Assembly: GCA_949290385.1 (NCBI GenBank)
Contig: CASERY010000032.1
Location: forward strand, 1 to 46,334
Reading direction: 5' to 3'
DNA from: an uncultured bacterium
Lineage (GTDB): Bacteria > Verrucomicrobiota > Lentisphaeria > Victivallales > UBA1829
DNA length: 46,334 nt
In this document: one piece after another, positions 39,740 to 46,334 of the stretch
How positions within the stretch are numbered: the first letter of the stretch is position 1
How the letters are laid out: each line of letters starts with the position of its first letter
Program-made: the position numbers and the translations under genes
The notes under the pieces: generated by a model
What the model was told of the DNA's origin: nothing
The model's database searches: none
Seen by the model: the letters and a program-made list of their open reading frames with translations, nothing else

Positions 39740-40363
39740 ATGAGATTTCGATTCGCGGGTGCTCGTTTTCTGGGGGCGCTGTTCTGCTGTATAGCGTCCG
39801 TTTCCTGTATTTCCATGCCGGAAGTGAAACAGACTGAACCGGTGATTTTTGATCTTGGAGAATAGTCTCCTGTGGATCTGCCTGAAGGATGCCATGTGGA
39901 AGTTCTTCCCTTTACCAACAGTTCGGCTGCAAGGTTGAAGATTCTTGTGCGTGAGGACAGTCAGAAAGTGAAGACCGATGAATTTCACCGATGGTCCCAG
40001 ACCCCGTCCAGAATGTTGACTCATTATCTGAAAGAGGCATTCCGCAGTAAAAACAGCTCTGCAGTCGTGTCGGAAGAAGACAAGTGTTTTGTGCTTGGCG
40101 GAGAGATTCTTGCCTTTGAGGGAAATGAGAAAAGCCGGACAGGAAAGCTGTCTGCAGTGCTGTCCCTGAGCCGGGACGGGCGGACGGAATATATTCCTGT
40201 CCAGCTGGAGATTCCGTTTTCAGAAGAGGATGGGGCTTCTTCGGAGAATACGGTGGTGGCATTGCGAAAGGCTTCTGCTGAGCTGGCCGCTGAAGCTGCT
40301 GAAAAAATCAGAAACTGGGGATCGTCTTCCAGTATGAAAAATGGATCCCGGCGTAACTTGTGA
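39740..40363 (+). CDS. ABC-type transport auxiliary lipoprotein (one in-frame TAG)
   Basis: 207 residues with a signal peptide and lipobox ASVSC (Cys23). The rest resembles the ABC-type transport auxiliary family (PF03886-like), partners of Mla/MCE-type lipid transporters: HVEVLPFTNSSAARLKILVR, FHRWSQTPSRMLTHYLKEAF and VVALRKASAELAAEAAEKI. No permease or MCE gene is nearby. Codon 42 is TAG (39863-39865), in the linker after the lipid anchor. Under the standard code only the signal-less domain would remain. It ends in TGA. Confidence 0.75.
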
Positions 40364-40530
40364 TATGCAGAATGAGGAAGCCGGAAAAAGAACTTGTTTA
40401 AAAAAATGTCTGGAGCGGATTTCTTGAAAAAGTCCGTTTGAAATGCTATTGTAAACAGAATTTTCTGCATGGAAATTCATTTCAGAAAAAGATTATCATT
40501 CAGTTATCATCCACACAAAGGGGTGCTGCC

Positions 40531-40800
40531 ATGTATGAGAAAACGGTTGTCGTCCGCAATAAAGCGGGAATTCACTGCCGTCCATCCAGTGTGATTATTT
40601 TAGCTGCGCAGGAATATCCGGATCATGAATTCCAGATTGAAACATCCAATGGAACATGTGGATTGTCCGGTATTTTAGACCTTCTTGCATTGGGGATTCA
40701 GCAGGGAGATTCCGTAAAAATAAAAGTAACGGGGCCTTCTGAAAAAGAATGCTGTGAAAAACTTGCCAATCTTTTTGAACACGAATTCGATTTTAAGTAA
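40531..40800 (+). CDS. HPr-like phosphocarrier protein
   Basis: 89 residues of the PTS HPr family. The active-site His is in NKAGIHCRPSS and the regulatory-Ser region is GLSGILDLLALGIQQGD, where Ser aligns with Ser46 of HPr. AAAGGGG lies before ATG 40531, so the in-frame extension from 40438 is rejected. No enzyme I or HPr kinase is seen here. trkA starts 5 bases after its TAA, suggesting co-transcription with potassium uptake, as if the phosphocarrier were regulatory. Confidence 0.9.
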   Translation: MYEKTVVVRNKAGIHCRPSSVIILAAQEYPDHEFQIETSNGTCGLSGILDLLALGIQQGDSVKIKVTGPSEKECCEKLANLFEHEFDFK

Positions 40801-40805
40801 TCATT

Positions 40806-42161
40806 ATGAGAATTATCGTATCCGGTGCGGGCGAATTGGGACGCATGATCGCCTCGGCGCTTTGTAAAGCTAATCATGACGTTGTTCTGCTGGACAGCTC
40901 TGCAGAAAATCTGGATGGCATCACAGACAAACTGGATGTGATGACCGTGGAAGGATCCTGTATCAGCATTCCGACTTTGATGCAGGCAGGTATTTCGGAC
41001 GCAGATGCTTTGATTGCTGTTTCCGGTGATGAAGCCAGCAATATTCTGTGCTGCCGTATTGCGTCTCAGCTGGGGGTGAAGAAAACCATTTGCCGCCTGT
41101 ATGAATCAGAATGCTTTTCAGAAGAAAACGGCATTACGGAAAAGATGTACGGCATATGGAAGTCCTTTTCAACGCCCAGGGAGTCTGTGCGAAAAATCCG
41201 GGATGTTCTGAGCAATAATATCGTGCGTGAATGTATTCACTTCAGTCATGCGGAAGCCATGATGACGGTTTTTGAAGTAACGACATCTTCCCCATTGGCA
41301 GGAATGCGTTTAAAAGACATCCCGTGTACGGATATTATGCATTCGGTGCGCCTGGCTGCATTGGTAAGGGGGAGACAGTTCCTTGTGCCTCATGGCGATA
41401 CGATCCTGGTTCCGGGAGACAAAGTATACGCAGCAGGGCATAAAGATAAAGTGGAACAGTTTATGGCATGGATTTCTCCAGAGCAGACAAGGCCTCACCG
41501 GATTATTATTTCAGGAGGAGATCCTACGGCTGTCAACCTGATTCAGACTGCTTATGAGCTGGGGTTCGATGTGCGGGTGATTGAGGATGATGAAAAAGTC
41601 AGCGAGAAAATGCTTTCAGACATTCCTGCAAATGTAACGATGTTTCACGGGGATCCCACGGATGAGGATGTTCTGCAGGAAGCCGGCATTGAGAGTACGG
41701 ATGTATTCATCAGCGTAGATCCGGATGACGAGGTAAATATTCTTTCCTGTATTATTGCAAAGCGTCTTGGGGCAGCAAAAGTAGTCAGTCTTACGCATAA
41801 GCCTGAGTATATCCGCATTGCTCCGGCATTGGGGCAGATTGACTGTGGATTCAGTGCTACTTTGATTTCTTCCAATACAGTCCTGCGTTTGCTTGAAGGG
41901 GGCATGATGCGGGTAGATGCTGTCCTGCAGCAGTTTAATGCCAACCTGACGGAATTTAAAGTGACAGAAGGTGCTCCGCTTTGCGGGAAAACATTGAAGA
42001 ATGCAAATTTGCCTTCTTCCGTAATTCTGGCACTTGTATTCCGAGGGGATGAGGTAATTACTCCATCGGGGGATACAACTCTTCAAAAGGGGGATGTAGC
42101 AGTGGCTATTGTAACTTCAGAAAGTTCCAGAGAGCTGGAGCCTTTGTTTCGGAAACGCTGA
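40806..42161 (+). CDS. trkA: Trk potassium uptake regulatory subunit
   Basis: Peripheral NAD(H)-binding protein that gates TrkH. The 451 residues form two RCK halves: the first opens IIVSGAGELGRMIASAL with GDEASNILCCRIA, the second starts around 228 (HRIIISGGDPTAVNLIQTA) with SVDPDDEVNILSCIIAKRLG. Each is followed by an RCK-C domain (PLAGMRLKDIPC; PLCGKTLKNANLP). It ends in TGA and contains no TAG. Confidence 0.95.
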   Translation: MRIIVSGAGELGRMIASALCKANHDVVLLDSSAENLDGITDKLDVMTVEGSCISIPTLMQAGISDADALIAVSGDEASNILCCRIASQLGVKKTICRLYESECFSEENGITEKMYGIWKSFSTPRESVRKIRDVLSNNIVRECIHFSHAEAMMTVFEVTTSSPLAGMRLKDIPCTDIMHSVRLAALVRGRQFLVPHGDTILVPGDKVYAAGHKDKVEQFMAWISPEQTRPHRIIISGGDPTAVNLIQTAYELGFDVRVIEDDEKVSEKMLSDIPANVTMFHGDPTDEDVLQEAGIESTDVFISVDPDDEVNILSCIIAKRLGAAKVVSLTHKPEYIRIAPALGQIDCGFSATLISSNTVLRLLEGGMMRVDAVLQQFNANLTEFKVTEGAPLCGKTLKNANLPSSVILALVFRGDEVITPSGDTTLQKGDVAVAIVTSESSRELEPLFRKR

Positions 42162-42475
42162 GGAAAAGTTTTTGGCAGATTTCTCACAGCTTTGGAGGAC
42201 AGACCGATTAATGGAGCTTGGTATTTGCGTCCATTGATCCGGGGATTTACCGCACAATGGAGTTAAGAAGCCGAGCTGCAGGGATTGGGAAATGCAGAAG
42301 AAATGGGCCGTGGCATCCATAAGAAGATGTTCCTGCTCTAGGAATTTGATGTGGGCTATGCCGGAAATGAGTGTATAAGGATTTTTGCTCTTTTTCTGCT
42401 TAATAATGTCTGTTGGGAACCGAAAGGAACGCAGCGAGGCATTCGGGATTAAGAGGGAAGAAACAGAGAGAACAG
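42162..42475. other. Gap between trkA and trkH
   Basis: 314 bases. No gene, repeat or strong promoter is evident. trkH is probably transcribed with trkA or from a promoter here. Confidence 0.4.
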
Positions 42476-44017
42476 ATGAATTTTAAACTGATTTTTCATG
42501 TTGTTTTTATGGTGGCAGTGATTGTTTCAGGAGCCATTGCTTGTTCTGGAATTGTATCCTGGATCATGCGGGATCCGGTTGAGGATGTCCTGAAACTGAC
42601 ACTTTGCGGATTAGTTCTTGTGCTGATTTCTTTAACGGTTGTGTTCCTGACGAGGATAAGGACGGAGCAGGAACGCAAAGCCGGACGGAAGGAAGGATTC
42701 GCCATTGTGGCCTTCAGCTGGATTGTTGCTACACTGATAGGGGCTGTTCCGTATGTGGCTGTTACCGGGATTTACTGGTACGATGCTGTTTTTGAAAGCT
42801 AGTCTGGATTTACCACAACGGGAGCGAGTATCCTGGAACCGGGAACCAGGCTGATGTTTGGGGGAGTGCTTCCAAAAGGAATAGAGAGCCTTTCCTACGG
42901 GGTTTCGTTCTGGAGACTTTTGACGAACTGGCTGGGAGGAATGGGAATTGTTGTGCTTTCCATTGCGATTCTGCCTCTGTTGAATATCGGGGGGCAGATG
43001 CTTTACAATGCAGAAAGTACGGGTGTCAAGTCTCAGGACAGCCAGATTACACCGAGAATAACGTCATCCGCAAAAATTCTATGGAGTGTTTATCTCCTGT
43101 TCACAGGGGTGGGTACAGTATTGCTGATGTTGGGGGGAATGTCCTGGTTTGATGCAGTCTGCCATATGTTTTCTGCGGTATCCACAGGGGGGTTTTCTCC
43201 TCGCCAGGCTGGGCCCATGTATTATAACAGTGCATATATTGATTGGGTATTAATCTTTTTCATGTTCATGTCATCCTGCAATTTTGTATTGCATTACCGG
43301 GCGATTATGGGACATCCGAGAGATTACTGGAAAGATGATGAATTTCGCCTGTTCTGTTGGATTGTAGGATTGTCTACACTGATTATTACGCTGAGTTTGA
43401 CGTTTACGGAAGGAGTCAGGGACAGCCTTTTCGGAACGGTGTTCTACGGTGATTTTTGGACGTCTCTGCGTTTCGCGGCGTTTCAGGTCGTTTCCATTGT
43501 ATCCACCACAGGATATGCTTCCAGCAATTACTGTGACTGGCCGTCGCTTACTTGTGCGGTTCTGTTTCTGCTGATGTTTGTCGGAGGATGCGGAGGATGT
43601 ACTGCGGGCGGAATAAAATGTGTGCGACTGCTGCTGCTGGGCAAAATCAGCTATGCTGAAATAAAACGTTCTGTATATCCGCACATGGTTCCAAACGTGC
43701 AGTTAAATGGAGTTCATCTGGAGTCTGGTATTCAGCAGAAGGCCATTGCATTTTTTGCATTGTATATCAGTTCTTTTCTTGGGTTTGTTCTGATTTATCC
43801 ATTGCTTTGTCCATCCATGAGTCTGGAAACGTCTATTGCGGTTTCTCTGACCAGTCTTAGCAATATCGGACCGGGATTCGGTCAGATTAGTCCGGCATAT
43901 TCGTGTGCCTGGATTTCGGCTCCGGCAAAACTTGTCATGGCTTTTGAGATGATTCTGGGACGACTGGAATTGTATACTCTTCTTGTTGTGTTGAATCCCT
44001 TCTTCTGGAAAAAGTAA
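42476..44017 (+). CDS. trkH: Trk potassium transporter membrane subunit (one in-frame TAG)
   Basis: The 513-residue protein has the multiple transmembrane helices and repeated filter loops of TrkH (SGFTTTGASIL; SAVSTGGFSPRQ; SIVSTTGYASS; SLSNIGPGFG). Codon 109 is TAG (42800-42802) in YDAVFES, TAG, SGFTTTGASI. The pore helix and filter sit either side, so it must be decoded for a working channel. Homologues mostly carry a Val, Met, Thr or Ala here, so this site is the least friendly to Gln. The start MNFKLIFHVV is chosen by hydrophobicity; upstream extension to 42413 is charged. It ends in TAA. Confidence 0.92.
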
Positions 44018-44123
44018 TTGTCGTTGACGGACTTCCCCTGACTGTCAGGCTTTCTTGCAGGCGGAAAACATTCTTTTTTCATAGAGGAAGAAAAAGAAAT
44101 GCGCTTTTTTTGGATATCTTGAT

Positions 44124-44151
44124 TTGCCTTTCTGGCTAAAGGTTGTATATT
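44124..44151 (+). promoter_or_regulatory. Possible promoter of the HU gene
   Basis: TTGCCT and TATATT are separated by 16 bases, about 50 bases before the HU start codon. The -10 form recurs elsewhere in the window. Confidence 0.4.
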
Positions 44152-44200
44152 AAATGTCATACAACGAAAATGAAACTTATTAAGATAAGGATGGGTTAAA

Positions 44201-44491
44201 ATGTCTCTGACAAAACGTGAAATTGCAAAAGAAGTTGCCGTTCGCATCGGATCCACTCAGACAGACGCAGCCGCAGCCGTGCAGGCTATTCTGGATATCA
44301 TGGCTCAGGAATTGGCCAATGGCGGTCATATTGAGCTGAGAGGATTTGGCGTTTTTGAAATCAAGACCCGTAAAGCCAGCGTTGGACGCAATCCGCGCAA
44401 GCCTGAAAATACCGTCAAGATTCCGGCTCGTAAAATTGTGAAATTCCGTGCAGGAAAAGAGCTTGCAGCTGTCCTTGAGAAAAATTCCTGA
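44201..44491 (+). CDS. HU/IHF-family DNA-binding protein
   Basis: 96 residues with the HU/IHF fold: N-terminal LTKREIAKEVAVRIG, the ELRGFGVFEIKTRKA segment and the beta-arm RNPRKPENTVKIPARKIVKFRAGKEL. It bends DNA and organises the chromosome; the RNPRKPE form does not clearly separate HU from IHF. It stands alone and is followed by a strong terminator. It ends in TGA. Confidence 0.93.
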   Translation: MSLTKREIAKEVAVRIGSTQTDAAAAVQAILDIMAQELANGGHIELRGFGVFEIKTRKASVGRNPRKPENTVKIPARKIVKFRAGKELAAVLEKNS

Positions 44492-44807
44492 TAGATAGAA
44501 AAAGAATGGTATGAAAGGAACTGTTTTTTTAAAAACAGTTCCTTTTTTTTGTACCTTCAAGAAGCTTTAAATGCAAGTCCCTTTGGGGACAAAGTAGACC
44601 GAGTTCTTGAAAATAGTAGGATATAATCCTGGCTTCGGGGGGAGGGGGCTCCCTTCTGAAGAAAGTTTTTTCCCCTTCTCATGCTCATCCATTTTTACCC
44701 ATTTTCAACTCTTTTGGGACTTTGCAGATAAAGAGGAAAGACCGTTTGAGTGAGCAGTTATGCAAACTGGAATTCAAAAAATCCTGAAGATTCAAGACCG
44801 TCTGATT
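44492..44807. other. Intergenic region between convergent genes
   Basis: Contains the HU terminator, a small GTCCC/GGGAC hairpin (44577-44590) and a G-rich stretch (GGGAGGGGGCTCCC near 44640-44653). No gene is seen. Confidence 0.5.
44517..44550 (+). terminator. Rho-independent terminator of the HU gene
   Basis: A perfect 12-bp stem, GGAACTGTTTTT (44517-44528) with AAAAACAGTTCC (44531-44542), then eight T. Confidence 0.92.
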
Positions 44808-46334
44808 TTAATCGGCTTGTTCTGATTTCATGAGCTCCAGAGCTTTTTTCATAAAAGGATCCTCATGCAGCAGCCAGTCAGAATAATCTTCTGAACTGGA
44901 ATTCCAATAATCAAAAAATTCCTCAGGATTAATTTCCACAGGCACTTCCACATTCCCATGAAATGTATCAGCCGCTGTTTTGCAGTCAGAGATATCGACA
45001 GCGGGTTCCACGGAAAAGATTAGTTTTGAATTTGGCAAAGCAATTTGGAGTGGAGTTATTCCTTTCCCGAGACTTTCCGAATTCTGGATACCTACTGAAA
45101 TAAGCTGGTCGCATCTGTTTGCAATGGCAAGTAAGCTTCCGGTTGAGGAATAGATGTCCTGAACCAGAACATAGACAGGGCAGGAAAGGTTCAGAGAATC
45201 TTCATCCGGTGTGATTTCCAGTTTGTCCTTATCAATTAGAAAATATTGATTTCCAAGAAATGGAATCTATTTTCCGGCTTGTTCATAAACGGGGATTTCA
45301 TCTGATGAATTTTGTTCTAATTCAGGGAAATATTTAGATAGAACTTGCCTGTTTCGTTTTGTATATTCTCTAGTTTCAGGTGAGTCTGGTATTGCCAGTT
45401 GATTTTCCACTGAAATTTTTCCTTTAACTAATTTTGCGAGAATTTTTTGCCAGACTCGGTCGCTGCCTCCTCCGTTGTAACGCACATCAAGGACAACGGC
45501 CTTTATTTCCTTCCCGGCTCCTGCTTTAAGTATTTCGCTTGTGTAAAAATCTATGTGCTTGGGATTCATTTCTGCAATACGCAAATAGAGAATTTTCTGT
45601 TCCGGCAGATACAGTACAATTTTCTCAGAAGCACACTATGGATTCAAATGCCATTGATATTGAACTGGATTGTCTGTCCGCAATATGACTTCCTTGCCTT
45701 CCTTTGTACGGAACTTGAATTCCTTGGGGTAGTTTTCTAAAAGAAGATAAAAATTATCCCTAACAGACGAAAATGCTGCGCCGAAAAATATTTTGTGTTT
45801 GAAGTCAAATCGGTTCAGTTTGTCTTGCAGAGCAGGAAGCAGTTTATCCGGAGATTGCCCGTCGATACTGATAAGTTCAGATCCGTAAGGCAATTCTATG
45901 TTTCCCTGAGTATGTCGGTATTGACTGTAATATTTGCCTTGATAATATTTTAAGCGGATTGGCTATCTTCGGGTTATGTCATGATATGCTTGATTTAAGA
46001 AATCTGAGCTATAAGTTCTATTCTATTCTTCTTCTGTTACAGCAAAAAGATCCTTTGCAAATGGAGCATCACGAAGCGTATATGGGATGGTGCTTACCCA
46101 TAAATGATTGCCTTTGCATGCGGTCAAGGCATCTTCAAGCAACTCTGCAAAATCCAGCAGGGATTCATCCTCGGTAATTTGGGAGCGGTACTCTGCAAGT
46201 TTATCCCAGACATCGATTCCGAAAAGTTCCCGGTTAGCCTGTGCCAATGGAAAAGTATTGCGCAGTTTTTCTGTCATAAAATCGAAGTCCTCAAGCATCT
46301 GTTCTTTGGTGAGTTTTGGAAGAACCGCATCGGG
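44808..46334 (-). CDS. S41-family peptidase, N-terminus outside the window (four in-frame TAGs)
   Basis: The frame runs from the right edge to TAA at 44808, 508 codons, interrupted only by four TAGs (46023, 45963, 45636, 45267). The core S41 pattern is clear: AVVLDVRYNGGGSDRVWQ, then PVYVLVQDIYSSTGSLLAIANRCDQLISVG and LGKGITPLQIALPNSK. The Ser in YSST is the likely nucleophile, but the Glu usual in the SAxE motif is replaced by Ser. A PDZ-like part is around GSELISIDGQSPDKLLPALQ. Presumably exported; the signal peptide, if any, lies beyond the window. Confidence 0.8.

Noticed and set aside
477..46334. The TAG-interrupted genes as pseudogenes in a decaying genome
   Set aside because: Decay would also give TAA, TGA and frameshifts. 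Only TAG occurs, in 20 places, while ribosome binding sites, motifs and gene lengths are normal.
477..46334. UAG as pyrrolysine, or occasional programmed readthrough
   Set aside because: Pyrrolysine is typical of a few methylamine-related enzymes, not of CTP synthase, CarB or TrkH. Programmed readthrough does not explain the total absence of TAG at gene ends.
477..46334. The window as part of a recoded phage or prophage
   Set aside because: No capsid, terminase, integrase or other phage gene is present; the content is chromosomal housekeeping.

Overview
The window is a piece of bacterial chromosome carrying 33 recognisable genes, almost all housekeeping. The gene set points to a Gram-negative bacterium, perhaps of the Lentisphaerae/Verrucomicrobia or Bacteroidetes type. 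The clues are a type III glutamine synthetase, a Bacteroides-like amidophosphoribosyltransferase, paired secretin-like proteins, lipoproteins and a NifA-like sigma-54 activator. The exact taxon cannot be fixed from the sequence alone.

The outstanding property is the genetic code. Thirteen genes, including CTP synthase, CarB, TrkH, RlmD, Prc, Cas6 and the NifA-like regulator, are each interrupted only by in-frame TAG codons, 20 in total. The frame and the family homology continue on both sides with no shift. None of the 32 gene ends visible here uses TAG (18 TGA, 14 TAA). UAG is therefore read as a sense codon. Conserved positions in Prc, NifA and CarB fit glutamine best. Under the standard code these genes look broken, so they are given here as full-length genes read through TAG.

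Layout. 1-1322 (-): start of a CRISPR-Cas operon (cas6, then the beginning of a probable cas8-type gene). 2079-2576 (-): flavin-reductase-like protein. 3009-10430 (-): operon gltB-gltD-NifA-like activator, ending in a terminator at 2892-2926. 10431-10708: divergent control region with a sigma-54 promoter facing each way and two palindromic activator sites between them. 10709-20658 (+): glnA(III), purF-like, carA, pyrG, carB, so that glutamine synthetase is followed by four glutamine-consuming amidotransferases, then a strong terminator. 20881-23412 (+): DnaQ-like exonuclease, SirB1/transglutaminase-like protein, glycerophosphodiester phosphodiesterase. 23584-27521 (-): lipoprotein and two tandem secretin-like exported proteins. 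28114-29085 (+): membrane-anchored GDPD-like protein. 29341-29508: degenerate hairpin repeats with a 68-bp period. 29764-32010 (-): Prc protease. 32445-34511 (+): ribosomal protein bL28, AsmA-like protein, cytidylate-kinase-like protein. 34887-37374 (-): rlmD-radC-acpS. 37972-40363 (+): rsmE, a TPR/LysM lipoprotein and an ABC-transport auxiliary lipoprotein. 40531-44017 (+): HPr-like protein and the TrkA/TrkH potassium system. 44201-44491 (+): HU/IHF. 44808-46334 (-): S41-family peptidase running off the right edge.

The left half works as a nitrogen-assimilation module. A sigma-54 activator, probably encoded at the end of the operon it controls, would drive GOGAT one way and GS plus the nucleotide-synthesis amidotransferases the other. 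The right half is a mix of envelope, RNA-modification and potassium-uptake genes in which most of the TAG codons lie.
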